From assembly GCA_020637795.1 (NCBI GenBank), contig JACKJT010000001.1:868001-932000 (forward strand): a stretch of 64,000 bases of DNA. The letters are read 5' to 3'. The translations under genes were made by a program, and so were the position numbers. Position 1 is the first letter of the stretch; every line of letters begins with the position of its first letter. The notes under the pieces were generated by a model. It ran no database searches and was not told where the DNA came from. It worked only from the letters and a program-made list of their open reading frames with translations. Of the stretch, positions 36,722-45,871 are shown piece after piece. The stretch comes from Hoeflea sp. Its GTDB lineage: Bacteria; Pseudomonadota; Alphaproteobacteria; Rhizobiales; Rhizobiaceae.

Positions 36722-38078
36722 GGGAATTCTGACCTGCCCGGCGTGCGCGGGCAATTTCCTCGGCTTCAAGGAGCGCAAAGGTCGCAGTTGAATCGACGGC
36801 CTTTCCGTAGAGCCAGCCCTGCCCCGACTTGCAGCCGAGTTCCCTGAGCTTGGCGGCCTGTTCCTCGGTTTCGATGCCTTCGGCGATAACTTTGAGGTTG
36901 AGCCCTTCACACATGGCCAGGATGGCCCGGACAATATGCTCGGCGGACTTGTCGACGGTTATTTCGCTGACAAAACTGCGGTCGATCTTGACCTTGTTGA
37001 AGGCAAAGTCGCGCAAGCGGCCAAGGCTGGACTGGCCGGTGCCGAAATCATCAAGCGACACCCTGATCCCGACGCTGCTCAGTTCGGTTACCACCTTGGC
37101 GGCAACTTCCGGGTCACTCATCATCGCCGTTTCGGTGATCTCCAGCTCCAGACGATGCGGATCGAGGCCAACCCGATTAATCACGGCGAGGACATTGAAG
37201 GCCGTTGCAGGGTCGATCAGCTGAGCGGAAGAGAGGTTGAACGAGAGGAAGACACCGGAAGGCCAGTGCCTGGCGGTTTCCGCGGCTTTCTTGAGCAAGG
37301 TTTCGGTGAGCGAGTCGATGAATCCGCGTTCCTCGGCAAGCGGAATGAACACTGCCGGCGAAACGAAGCCAAGTTCCTTGTCGGTCCAGCGTGCGAGTGC
37401 CTCAAAGCCCTGGATCGACCCATCGGCCAGATCAACGATCGGCTGGAAGTGAACCGCCACCTCATCGGCGATGATGGCCCGGCGAAGCGCCTGTTCGATC
37501 TGCGTGCCGCGGCGCATCTCTTCGGCGATTTCCTCGGAATAGACCGTAATCTGTCCACGGCCGCGCCGTTTGGAGCGATACAGTGCGGTATCGGCGCTCT
37601 TGAGCAATTCGGCAAACTGTTCACCGGCAAACGGGTAGACGGCAAAACCAAAAGACGCCGACAGGCGGACATTGCGATCGCCCAGATCGTAAGGAGCCGA
37701 CAGGACGTCCTTGAACATGCGGCCGATTTTCTCGGCGCCCTTTTTCTCGAAAACCAGCGGCAGGATGAACGCGAACTCGTCACTTTCAATTCGGGCGACA
37801 AAACCGCCATCGGGCAAACAGGCCCGCAGCCGGTGCGCCACCTGGCACAGAATCTCGTCACCTGCGGCGTGACCGAAGAGGTCGTTGATCGGCTTGAAAC
37901 CATCAATATTGGCGATGCCGATGGTGAAGGGCGCCGGATCGTCGGCGCGTTCAGCCGCCAGCTTGCGGATCTTGTCCATCAGACGACGACGATTTCCCAG
38001 CCCCGTCAAAGGGTCCGTGTAGGCCACGGCATTCGGGTTCGGAGACAACGCGTCCATGTTTGAATCTTCTGGAGTCAT
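36711..38078 (-). CDS. GGDEF-EAL protein with degenerate GGDEF, probable c-di-GMP phosphodiesterase
   Basis: A protein of 455 residues if begun at 38078 (448 if at 38057). A GGDEF domain (about 20-190) has the active-site motif changed to ESDEF, with the Gly-Gly pair lost, so cyclase activity is doubtful. The EAL domain (about 200-440) keeps FEALARW, the metal and catalytic motifs ETAMM, DDFGTGQSSL, KIDRSFV and EGIETEEQ, so phosphodiesterase activity is likely. There are no membrane helices or sensor domains. Neither candidate start has a clear ribosome-binding site. It is followed upstream on the same strand by a PAS-receiver protein gene. Confidence 0.87.
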   Translation of the reverse strand: MTPEDSNMDALSPNPNAVAYTDPLTGLGNRRRLMDKIRKLAAERADDPAPFTIGIANIDGFKPINDLFGHAAGDEILCQVAHRLRACLPDGGFVARIESDEFAFILPLVFEKKGAEKIGRMFKDVLSAPYDLGDRNVRLSASFGFAVYPFAGEQFAELLKSADTALYRSKRRGRGQITVYSEEIAEEMRRGTQIEQALRRAIIADEVAVHFQPIVDLADGSIQGFEALARWTDKELGFVSPAVFIPLAEERGFIDSLTETLLKKAAETARHWPSGVFLSFNLSSAQLIDPATAFNVLAVINRVGLDPHRLELEITETAMMSDPEVAAKVVTELSSVGIRVSLDDFGTGQSSLGRLRDFAFNKVKIDRSFVSEITVDKSAEHIVRAILAMCEGLNLKVIAEGIETEEQAAKLRELGCKSGQGWLYGKAVDSTATFALLEAEEIARARRAGQNSPNR

Positions 38079-38200
38079 CAAAAAAGCTGGTCCGCAGGAA
38101 TGAATGTAACTTTTACAGTTAAAATGCGGGAGATGTCTTAAGATTGTCCTATAACGGGACCGACTAGAAACCACTCAGGATTTTTCCGGCCATTGACGGC

Positions 38201-39946
38201 CTATCCGGCAGCCAGCAGCCGCTCCGGACCGTCAACCCACTTCTGAATGATCGCCTCAAGCTTTTCCGGGCTGACCGGCTTGGAGAGGTAGTCGTCCATT
38301 CCCGCCGCCAGGCAACGTTCACTATCCCCGGTCATCGCGTGCGCAGTGACGGCGATGATTGGAACATGCGGGTTCGTGTCCGTATCCTTCGCTTCCGCAT
38401 CCCGGATTGCCCGGGTAGCCTGAAGGCCATTCATGATCGGCATGGATACATCCATCAGGATGAGGTCAGGCGCCGCCACGCCCCAGGCGGCTACGGCTTC
38501 CTGTCCATTGCCGACAATGCGGAAGTCCACGCCAATTCCTTCGAGGATCTGCTCGAACACGATCTGGTTGACGTCATTGTCTTCAGCGACAAGGATCCGG
38601 ATGCGATCACGTGTCGAACCGGACAACTTGCCCTGACTTGCATCATTTGAAACTGCCGGGGCGGTTTTTGCGCTCATGTCAGGGACCGCCACTTCTTGAG
38701 ACGGTTTGGAGGCGACAAGAGAGAGGGCCGGGCCTTGCGGGCGATCCGCGAATGCAGATGGAGAAGCCGCAGGGGACCGGCTGACCCGATCCGCGGCGAT
38801 CCTTTCCTCGATGGCCTGTTCAAGTGCCGGATATTTGCCAGACCCGGTCTCGCTGGACATCAGCCTTGCCAGTTCAGCCGTTATCTCGACCTTGCCGACA
38901 TCGAGTTTCAAGGATTGGGCGGCTTCCAGGAAGGCAATGGCTTCGCTTGCGCTGACCGTCGCCACTGCGTCATGTCCCGCCTCCTTAAGGGCAGCCACAC
39001 GTTCAGCCGCGCGCTCGCGATTCTGGTCGAGAACCAGAATGCGCCCCTTGGGTTCCGCAGGCGCTGGCGCTGCAGCACTGTCCCGGACATCCACTGTTGC
39101 CGGTTCCTCCGCCCTGCGATAGTCGGAAGAGACCTTTTCGCCTTCCGCCAAGGCGCTGACGTCGTCGAATGACACGGTGACATGGTAATTCCCGGGCGTT
39201 CCGGAGCGACCGACACGCGTAACGACATGCATCACGGTGCCGTCGGACTTGAATATGTCCTCAAGCACCTCGTAGGGAACGCCTGTCTTTAAGACATCGC
39301 CTTCGATTTTCTCAAAACGCGCGGCAAGCTCCGGTCCAACCAGATCGGCGGCTTTCTTTCCGACGATCTCCTTGCGATGCAGCGCCGGGATCCGGCAAAA
39401 GGCATCGTTGACCATGACATAACGCAACTCGGAATCCTTGACGACCACAGGGGTCGCGAGATTGTCGAGGATGACCTGGACCAGCTCCGCCTTTTTCGAG
39501 ACCTCGGCCATTTCCTCATCTTTGCGCTTTCGCTCGGTTACATCCTGGACGGTGGCAATCAGGATACCGTCGGGCATGCGCCGCTTGCACAACCGCACCC
39601 AGCGGCCATCGGCGAGCTTCTCGACGCTTTCGTAGCGTTCACGCCAATGGATGGCTATTCGTTCGGCGATCCAGTCCTCGCGCGAAATGTAGCGGGCCTT
39701 GCCATTCAATGAGCCCAGCACCCGGGCGCCGGCATCAAATGTCGCGTTGAAGAGATCCCGCAGCCGGGCACCGGGCTGCAGTAGATCAGGGGAGATATCG
39801 AAAAAATCCAGGAAGTGGGAACTGGCGGCGATCAGCGTGTCGTTTCGATCATAGATCATGATGGCGATATCCAGCGCAGAAGCCAGGGCCTCGATTGTTC
39901 TGGCATCCTCGCAGGATCGTCGTGCACCGGTTTCGTTCAACGCCAT
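38201..39946 (-). CDS. PAS-PAS-receiver protein without kinase domain
   Basis: A 581-residue cytoplasmic protein. Two PAS domains are visible (about 15-135 and 145-275; the second begins VQVILDNLATPVVVKDSELRY). A short degenerate receiver-like stretch follows (about 300-345, ILVLDQNRERAAERVAALK) and then a linker. A complete receiver domain stands at the C-terminus (about 450-575) with phospho-acceptor Asp in LILMDVSMPIMNG and Lys in DYLSKPVS. No HisKA or HATPase domain is present, so it is a sensory response regulator rather than a hybrid kinase. Its partner kinase is not in the window. The gene lies 122 bp upstream of the GGDEF-EAL gene and shares its upstream region with mutL. Confidence 0.8.
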   Translation of the reverse strand: MALNETGARRSCEDARTIEALASALDIAIMIYDRNDTLIAASSHFLDFFDISPDLLQPGARLRDLFNATFDAGARVLGSLNGKARYISREDWIAERIAIHWRERYESVEKLADGRWVRLCKRRMPDGILIATVQDVTERKRKDEEMAEVSKKAELVQVILDNLATPVVVKDSELRYVMVNDAFCRIPALHRKEIVGKKAADLVGPELAARFEKIEGDVLKTGVPYEVLEDIFKSDGTVMHVVTRVGRSGTPGNYHVTVSFDDVSALAEGEKVSSDYRRAEEPATVDVRDSAAAPAPAEPKGRILVLDQNRERAAERVAALKEAGHDAVATVSASEAIAFLEAAQSLKLDVGKVEITAELARLMSSETGSGKYPALEQAIEERIAADRVSRSPAASPSAFADRPQGPALSLVASKPSQEVAVPDMSAKTAPAVSNDASQGKLSGSTRDRIRILVAEDNDVNQIVFEQILEGIGVDFRIVGNGQEAVAAWGVAAPDLILMDVSMPIMNGLQATRAIRDAEAKDTDTNPHVPIIAVTAHAMTGDSERCLAAGMDDYLSKPVSPEKLEAIIQKWVDGPERLLAAG

Positions 39947-40090
39947 TCTACTTCGATCCGATACCCGACCTGATGAGCGGGATCATGCTGAAGGCCGCAC
40001 AATGCGCCCCTTCTGACCATCATTGAGCAGCCCTGCGACCACGCGGCGCGATTGCTGCCAAAAACTTGAAATGACTATCGCAATTGATGG

Positions 40091-40105
40091 TTAAGCCACG
40101 CTTAA
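40091..40105. promoter_or_regulatory. Perfect CtrA box (TTAA-N7-TTAA)
   Basis: TTAA-GCCACGC-TTAA matches the full CtrA consensus and is itself centred in a 7-5-7 palindrome (GGTTAAG / CTTAACC, 40089-40107). It lies 145 bp upstream of the PAS-receiver gene (minus) and 149 bp upstream of mutL (plus), in a 307-bp gap (39947-40253) that otherwise holds no gene. Confidence 0.65.
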
Positions 40106-40253
40106 CCAAGGCCGCGAATTGCAGCCAACATAGCACATGATCATATCTGCACGTACGAACGCAGAGGATTCAGGGGTGTGCTGGACCGACTTTTTCCTGC
40201 TTCAATTGCCTGACACACATTGCGCTGAAGCCCGAATCCCTGAACATGACACG

Positions 40254-42083
40254 ATGCGCGTCCACCAACTGCCAGAAACCCTGATCAACCAGATCGCCGC
40301 CGGTGAAGTCATCGAGCGGCCGGCAAGCGTTGTGAAGGAACTCGTCGAAAACGCCATCGATGCAGGCGCACGCCGGATCGAGATTGCCACGGCCGCCGGC
40401 GGCAAGGCGCTCATCCGGGTCATTGATGACGGCCAGGGGATGGACGCCGAGGACCTGACGCTTGCCATCCGCCGCCATTGCACCTCGAAGATCGACCAGC
40501 GGCTCGATGACATAAGCACCCTCGGGTTCCGCGGCGAGGCCCTGCCCTCGATCGGTTCGGTGGCGCGCCTGAGCATCAGGTCCCGCCCGAAAGATACGCC
40601 ACACGCCAATGAAGTATCCCTGGCAGGCGGCGTTCCGGCGGAGCTCAGACCGGCGGCGGCCAATCACGGGACCACGGTAGAAGTCCGCGATCTGTTTTTC
40701 GCAACACCGGCCCGGCTCAAGTTCCTCAAGTCGGACCGCGCCGAGACTGCCGCGATCACCGAAACCGTCCGGCGCATCGCGATCGCCTTTCCATCTGTCC
40801 GCTTTACGCTCTCGGGGCCGGACCGGTCGACCCTCGACCTTCTGGCAACGGGCGAAGACAGGCTGGCGCGCATTGCCCAGGTCCTGGGCGAGGAGTTTGC
40901 CGCCAACACGATCGAACTCGACGCGTCGCGCGAGGATGTTGGCCTTGCCGGCCACATCGGGTTGCCAACCTGGAACAAGGCCAATTCGCTGTCGCAATAT
41001 GCCTTCGTCAATGGCCGCCCGGTGCAGGACAAGCAGATCCTGTCTGCAATCCGGGCCGCCTATTCGGACACCCTGCCGCGCGGCCGGTATCCGGTGGCCG
41101 TGCTCTGGATCACGCTTGATCCGGCCCTGGTCGATGTGAACGTCCACCCGGCCAAATCCGATGTCCGGTTCCGGGATCCGGGCCTGGTGCGCGGGCTTAT
41201 CGTCGGAGCCATTCGACAGGCGCTGATTGCCGGTGGAGACCGCGCCTCGCCCTCGGCCAGCGCCGGGCTGGCCCAGGCATTCCGCTCACCGGACTTCTCC
41301 ACGATGGCTGCGCAGCCCCGTGCTCCCCACTTTCAGCCCTCCGGCGGGATTTATGCAGGGAACTGGCAAGCGGGCAGTTCTCCCTCGCGTCCGCTGGATG
41401 GATTCGGGCCGGGCTTCTCGGAATCCTCGCAGCCGGAGATCAGCGAAGCCTCCGTACCCTCGGCGCGCATGGGACACACCGATGCCGACCCGTCCATGAT
41501 CGAGCATCCGCTTGGTGCAGCGCGGACGCAGATCCACGAGAACTACATCGTGGCGCAGACCCGCGACGGGCTGGTGATCGTCGACCAGCATGCCGCCCAC
41601 GAGCGGCTTGTCTTCGAACGGTTCAAAACGGCGCTCCGGTCGGGAAAGGTTGCCTCGCAGATCCTGCTGCTGCCGGAAATCGTCGACTTGCCGGAGGACG
41701 ATTGCGACCGCCTGGCGGAGCGCGCGGAGGATCTTGCCGGGCTCGGGCTGGTGCTTGAACGCTTCGGCCCCGGCGCAATCGCGGTGAGGGAAACGCCGGC
41801 CATGCTCGGCGACACGGATGTCGCGGGACTGGTGCGCGAACTGGCCGACGAAATCGCCGAATGGGACAGTTCCAGTGCCTTGCGCGACCGGCTCGAGGCG
41901 GTGGCCTCGACGATGGCGTGCCATGGATCCGTGAGATCGGGGCGCCGGCTTGTGCCGGAAGAAATGAACGCGTTGCTGCGCGAAATGGAACGGACGCCAG
42001 GTTCCGGGCAATGCAATCATGGCCGCCCGACCTATATCGAGTTGAAGCTCGGCGACATCGAGAAATTGTTCTCCCGCCGCTGA
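40254..42083 (+). CDS. mutL: DNA mismatch repair protein MutL
   Basis: A 609-residue MutL. The N-terminal GHKL ATPase shows LINQIAAGEVIERPASVVKE, ENAIDAGA, DDGQGMD and GFRGEAL. After a Ser/Pro-rich linker (about 340-420) the C-terminal domain carries the endonuclease motif DQHA-x2-E-x4-E (Asp444, Glu450, Glu455), so this MutL should nick DNA, unlike that of E. coli; this fits the absence of MutH in alphaproteobacteria. The start at 40254 (MRVHQLPE) is the family start; a frame from 40137 adds 39 unrelated residues. MutL links MutS to the excision machinery. Confidence 0.95.
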   Translation: MRVHQLPETLINQIAAGEVIERPASVVKELVENAIDAGARRIEIATAAGGKALIRVIDDGQGMDAEDLTLAIRRHCTSKIDQRLDDISTLGFRGEALPSIGSVARLSIRSRPKDTPHANEVSLAGGVPAELRPAAANHGTTVEVRDLFFATPARLKFLKSDRAETAAITETVRRIAIAFPSVRFTLSGPDRSTLDLLATGEDRLARIAQVLGEEFAANTIELDASREDVGLAGHIGLPTWNKANSLSQYAFVNGRPVQDKQILSAIRAAYSDTLPRGRYPVAVLWITLDPALVDVNVHPAKSDVRFRDPGLVRGLIVGAIRQALIAGGDRASPSASAGLAQAFRSPDFSTMAAQPRAPHFQPSGGIYAGNWQAGSSPSRPLDGFGPGFSESSQPEISEASVPSARMGHTDADPSMIEHPLGAARTQIHENYIVAQTRDGLVIVDQHAAHERLVFERFKTALRSGKVASQILLLPEIVDLPEDDCDRLAERAEDLAGLGLVLERFGPGAIAVRETPAMLGDTDVAGLVRELADEIAEWDSSSALRDRLEAVASTMACHGSVRSGRRLVPEEMNALLREMERTPGSGQCNHGRPTYIELKLGDIEKLFSRR

Positions 42084-42178
42084 CCGGACACTCCAGCCGG
42101 CGCCGTGATCGCCAAATCTTGCAATTTGGCCGCCAAGACGGCATAGAGCAGCCAGTACCGAAACCGGAGCAGTTCCCG

Positions 42179-42403
42179 ATGAACCGTTTTGAAGGCCCCG
42201 GCGAGCGACCGGCCAAGATACGCTACCTGGACGGCGATTTTCAGATCCTGATGCCGGGCAATCATGTGGTCTGCGCGGTCACCGGCGAAATCATCCCGAT
42301 CGAAGAGCTGAAATACTGGAGCGTGGCGCGACAGGAACCTTATGTCGATGTCCATGCCTCGGTCGCCGCCGAACGACGTGCCGGTCAGCTGCCGGTGAAA
42401 TGA
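42179..42403 (+). CDS. DUF2093 small protein
   Basis: A 74-residue protein recognised as the DUF2093 family of Rhizobiales: FEGPGERPAKIRYLDGDFQI at the start, then V-C-AVTGEIIPIEELKYWSVARQEPY. The pattern (two Cys/Thr-containing turns, treble-clef-like) suggests a small nucleic-acid or metal-binding fold, but function is unknown. GGAG precedes the ATG by 11 nt. It lies 95 bp behind mutL and converges on lpxK with 4 bp between. Confidence 0.85.
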   Translation: MNRFEGPGERPAKIRYLDGDFQILMPGNHVVCAVTGEIIPIEELKYWSVARQEPYVDVHASVAAERRAGQLPVK

Positions 42404-42407
42404 CCGG

Positions 42408-43436
42408 TCAGCGCTCGGCGCGGCGTCTCAGGAAAGCGGTCAAGGCCGCCTTGATGATCGCATCCGGCACATCGGGACTGTCGAACCTGAGGTCGATCTC
42501 CAGAACGGAGGTCTTTTCCAGAAGCTCCTGCGCCCGGCCGTGCCCCGATTGCAGTCGGACGTAATCCTTGCCGGTGGTGATCAGATCGAGACCATACAGC
42601 TCGGCTTCCGCCAGCAGATCATTGATCTCGTCTTCCGTGAAAGGATGATGGTCGGGAAAGCTCTGGCACCGCGCCAACCGTATATGCGCGTCCTCGAGCG
42701 TCTTGAAGAACTTCTCCGGGTCGCCGATGGCCGCGAACGCCAGGCAATTCCGGCCAAGGAACTGCGCCGCGTTGCGAGGCTGGAGCCGGGCCAGATGGAT
42801 CGGTTTTGCGGCGCGGGCGGCCAAGCGGATCATCGGATTGGCACCATCCCCCTCGCCCACCACGATCAGCGCGTCGGCGTGGCGCACCTGATCGATCACC
42901 GGGGCACGGACCGGGCCGGCGGGAAAGACGCAGCCATTGCCGACGCCGCGGCGCGCATCGACCACCAGAAGCGCCTGATCAAACACCAGCCGGGCACTCT
43001 GGAAGCCATCGTCCATGATGATGAGATCGACCCCTTCGCGGACCAGCATTTCGGCGCCTTCGATCCGGTTTGGGGAGACCACGGTCAGAGCCCTGGCAGC
43101 AAGCAGCATCGGTTCGTCACCGACGAGGCGGGCGGTGTCCCTCGCCATGTCCACGACCTTGGCGTGATGGACGCCACCGCCATAGCCACGCGAGAGAAAT
43201 CCCGGCTTCAATCCGCGGGCGATCGCCGCCTCCGCCAGCGCCAGGGCCGTGGGCGTCTTGCCGGAGCCGCCGACGGTGAAATTGCCGACGCAGATGACCG
43301 GGACGGAGACAGCCTTGCGGACACGGCGGTCCATGATGCGGCGGGCAACGCGGCCGTAGACCCAGCCGAACGGGGACAGGAGCGCGGACTGGATGCCGGG
43401 ACTTTGCCACCAGAACGGTGGCGCTTCGCTCACCAT
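42408..43436 (-). CDS. lpxK: Tetraacyldisaccharide 4'-kinase LpxK
   Basis: A 342-residue inner-membrane-associated kinase that phosphorylates the 4' position of the lipid A disaccharide. An N-terminal hydrophobic segment is followed by the P-loop GNFTVGGSGKTPTA and the family motifs GFLSRGYGGG and DDGFQ. It ends the minus-strand lipid A/Kdo block. The start ATG at 43436 overlaps waaA by 7 nt; GTG at 43433 is equally possible. Confidence 0.95.
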   Translation of the reverse strand: MVSEAPPFWWQSPGIQSALLSPFGWVYGRVARRIMDRRVRKAVSVPVICVGNFTVGGSGKTPTALALAEAAIARGLKPGFLSRGYGGGVHHAKVVDMARDTARLVGDEPMLLAARALTVVSPNRIEGAEMLVREGVDLIIMDDGFQSARLVFDQALLVVDARRGVGNGCVFPAGPVRAPVIDQVRHADALIVVGEGDGANPMIRLAARAAKPIHLARLQPRNAAQFLGRNCLAFAAIGDPEKFFKTLEDAHIRLARCQSFPDHHPFTEDEINDLLAEAELYGLDLITTGKDYVRLQSGHGRAQELLEKTSVLEIDLRFDSPDVPDAIIKAALTAFLRRRAER

Positions 43437-44773
43437 TGTCCCCCTCCGCGGCTCTCCGTGTTCTCGTTTTCGCGCGGCAGCAGCCGGGCTTTGACCGTCA
43501 GGGGGTTGATGTAGGGCTCAAGCGCGCGAATGGTGGCCTTCAATGCGCCCCGCATATCCTGCAACGTCTTGTCGCCCCCTTCCGCCATGGCCTGGCGCGC
43601 TTGCGGGTTGGACAGCAGGAAGTGCACCGCCTTTGCCAGCATTTCACCGTCACGAACATACCGCGCGCCGCTATTCTTGAGCAGCCGCGCGTAGCTTTCC
43701 CGGAAATTCTCGACATTGCTGCCGGACAGAACCGCGCAGCCGAGCATGGCAGGTTCTAGCGGGTTCTGTCCGCCACCGCCCTTGAGCGACTTTCCGACAA
43801 AGGCAATGTCGGTGAGGTTGAGGTAGAGTCCCATCTCGCCGATCGTATCGCCGAGATAGACATCCGTCGACGGGTCGATCAGGTCACCGCGCGAGCGGCG
43901 CGCAACCTTCAGCCCCCTTGCGGCCAGCATGGCCTCGATCGCATCCGCCCGATCAGGGTGGCGGGGCACCAGAATGGTCAATTGCTTGTGACGCGGGGAC
44001 AGAGCCTTGTGCACCGCGGCCGCGATCTCGTCCTCGCCCTCGAATGTCGAAATTGCCGCCCATGTCGGCCGACTGCGGATCTGGTCCTTGAGCCTGGCGA
44101 GTTCTTCGGCATCCCATGGCGGCGCAGTCGTATCGACCTTGAGATTTCCCGAGACCGAAACCGGACGCGCGCCGAGCGCCAGGAAGCGCTCCGCATCGAG
44201 GTCCGACTGGGCGACAACGTGGGAGAGATTCTCAAACAACGCATCGGCAAGGCTCGGGCGCTTGCTCCAGCGTGCAAACGAGCGGTCCGACAGGCGGCCA
44301 TTGACCAACACCTGGGGCGTGCGCCGCGCGCCCAGTTCAAGGATGGTCATCGGCCAGATTTCGGACTCCGCGATGATCGCAAGATCGGGCTTCCAGTGAT
44401 CGAGAAACCGCGATACCGCCGGCTTGAGATCCAGGGGAACGTACTGGTGAATGACGTTGTCGCCGAGCCGTTCGCGCGCGACGCCAGCCGAAGTCACCGT
44501 CCCGGTGGTCAACACAACAGCGATGCCGCGGCGGCGCACTTCGTTGATCAGGGGAACCACAGCGGTGGTTTCGCCGACACTGGCGGCATGGAACCAGACC
44601 AGAGGGCCGTCGGGACGGTCTATCTTGGAGCGGCCATAGCGCTCGTTGCGGCGGGAACGCTCCTCCTTGCCCTTGGCAGCGCGAATGGCGAGGTAAGGTC
44701 CAAGCAGCGGATAGATTGCCGCTCCGAACCAGCGGTAGCCGACCAGCGCCGCTCGTGCCCAGCCACGGCTCAT
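43430..44773 (-). CDS. waaA: 3-deoxy-D-manno-octulosonic acid (Kdo) transferase
   Basis: A 447-residue GT-B glycosyltransferase that adds Kdo to lipid IVA. An N-terminal membrane anchor (about 10-30) is followed by PLVWFHAASVGET, with the catalytic Glu in the last motif. The C-terminal domain has TDVYLGDTIGEMGL and FVGKSLKGGGGQNPLEPA, both typical for WaaA. It is coupled by 4-nt overlaps to the acyltransferase gene upstream and closely to lpxK downstream. Confidence 0.95.
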   Translation of the reverse strand: MSRGWARAALVGYRWFGAAIYPLLGPYLAIRAAKGKEERSRRNERYGRSKIDRPDGPLVWFHAASVGETTAVVPLINEVRRRGIAVVLTTGTVTSAGVARERLGDNVIHQYVPLDLKPAVSRFLDHWKPDLAIIAESEIWPMTILELGARRTPQVLVNGRLSDRSFARWSKRPSLADALFENLSHVVAQSDLDAERFLALGARPVSVSGNLKVDTTAPPWDAEELARLKDQIRSRPTWAAISTFEGEDEIAAAVHKALSPRHKQLTILVPRHPDRADAIEAMLAARGLKVARRSRGDLIDPSTDVYLGDTIGEMGLYLNLTDIAFVGKSLKGGGGQNPLEPAMLGCAVLSGSNVENFRESYARLLKNSGARYVRDGEMLAKAVHFLLSNPQARQAMAEGGDKTLQDMRGALKATIRALEPYINPLTVKARLLPRENENTESRGGGQW

Positions 44774-45537
44774 TTGCTCTCCTCGACGGCGCGCATCGCC
44801 TCTTCGGTAACGCGATTGAGTTCCGCGGTCACCTTGGCGCGCGCTTGCGCAATCTCTTCCTTGCTTGCCTTGGGCGGAACATGGATGGGTGGGGCCACCT
44901 TCATGCTGCGAACACCGAAGGGAAGATTGATGGTCGTCTTGTCCCAGGTCTTTTCAAGCACGTGGCGGCGGCTGGTTGCCAGCGCCACGGGCACGATCGG
45001 ACAACGGGAGATGCGTGCCAAGGTGACGATCCCCTCGCCGGCCAGACGCGGCTCGCCTTTTGAAATATCGGCAATCATGACGACACTGACGCCACGCTGG
45101 AGAGCGTCACGCATGGCGAACAAGGCCCTTATTCCACCCTTGCCCGCGACCACGCGGCGCTCACGCCCGCCCGACCCGCGGATCACCTCGATCCCGGCGC
45201 GTTCGAGAACCCGCGCATTGATCTCTGCATCGGTGCTGCGCGATACGAGCGAGGTGAACTTGCGGCCTGGAGGCGCGGCATAGGGGATGAGCAGGTGCTG
45301 GCCATGCCACAGTGCAACGATGACGGGCCCTTCTCCCTGCAACAGCTCTTCCCAGTCGGTCGAGGTTCCATTGTCGCGGTTGGCGCGCCAGGTCCAGCTC
45401 AATGCCCAGCCGATCAGGGCCGAACCGGCTCTCTGCACCAATTCGGACTGCAACAGCCTCTTTCCCAGACGCCGCCTGTTCCTCTTCTCGCCAAGCTGCT
45501 TGAACTCTGGCGCCGTGTCAGCGTCCGGTTTTGTCAT
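44770..45537 (-). CDS. DUF374 lysophospholipid acyltransferase-like protein
   Basis: A 255-residue protein with the DUF374/PlsC-like acyltransferase layout: VIVALWHGQHLLIPY (the H of an HX4D-like motif is present but the following residues are atypical), FTSLVSRSTDAEINARVLER, GSGGRERR and IADISKGEPRLAGEG. The acyl acceptor is unknown. Being between DUF4170 and waaA in the Kdo/lipid A operon, it may modify lipid A or a related lipid. The start at 45537 drops 32 upstream non-family residues. The stop overlaps the waaA start by 4 nt. Confidence 0.85.
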   Translation of the reverse strand: MTKPDADTAPEFKQLGEKRNRRRLGKRLLQSELVQRAGSALIGWALSWTWRANRDNGTSTDWEELLQGEGPVIVALWHGQHLLIPYAAPPGRKFTSLVSRSTDAEINARVLERAGIEVIRGSGGRERRVVAGKGGIRALFAMRDALQRGVSVVMIADISKGEPRLAGEGIVTLARISRCPIVPVALATSRRHVLEKTWDKTTINLPFGVRSMKVAPPIHVPPKASKEEIAQARAKVTAELNRVTEEAMRAVEESK

Positions 45538-45556
45538 CTCGTCTTTCGCCCGGGCC

Positions 45557-45805
45557 TTAAGACGCGGTCTTGCTTTCGCTGTTGGGATCAAGCATGCGGT
45601 GCATGTGAACGATGAAATACCGCATATGGGCATTGTCCACCGTCATTTGCGCCTTCGATTTCCATGCTTCGAGAGCCGAGGCGTAATTCGGAAATATGCC
45701 GACAATATCCAGTGCATCCAGGTCCCTGAAGTTCATCGACTCCAGGCTCTCAAGCTCGCCGCCGAATACAAGGTGCAAAAGCTGTTTGTTGTTGCCATCA
45801 GCCAT
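45557..45805 (-). CDS. DUF4170 small protein
   Basis: An 82-residue DUF4170 protein (LHLVFGGELESL, IVGIFPNYASALEAWKSKAQ, MRYFIVHMHRML), a short alphaproteobacterial family regularly found in this operon. GGAG sits 7 nt before the ATG. The gene is 19 nt upstream of the acyltransferase gene. Function unknown. Confidence 0.88.
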   Translation of the reverse strand: MADGNNKQLLHLVFGGELESLESMNFRDLDALDIVGIFPNYASALEAWKSKAQMTVDNAHMRYFIVHMHRMLDPNSESKTAS

Positions 45806-45871
45806 GGGACCACTCCAAGAATAAACGGTGTCATTGATCAGAGCGCGGTTTGCGGCAATTCGATTAAAAGG

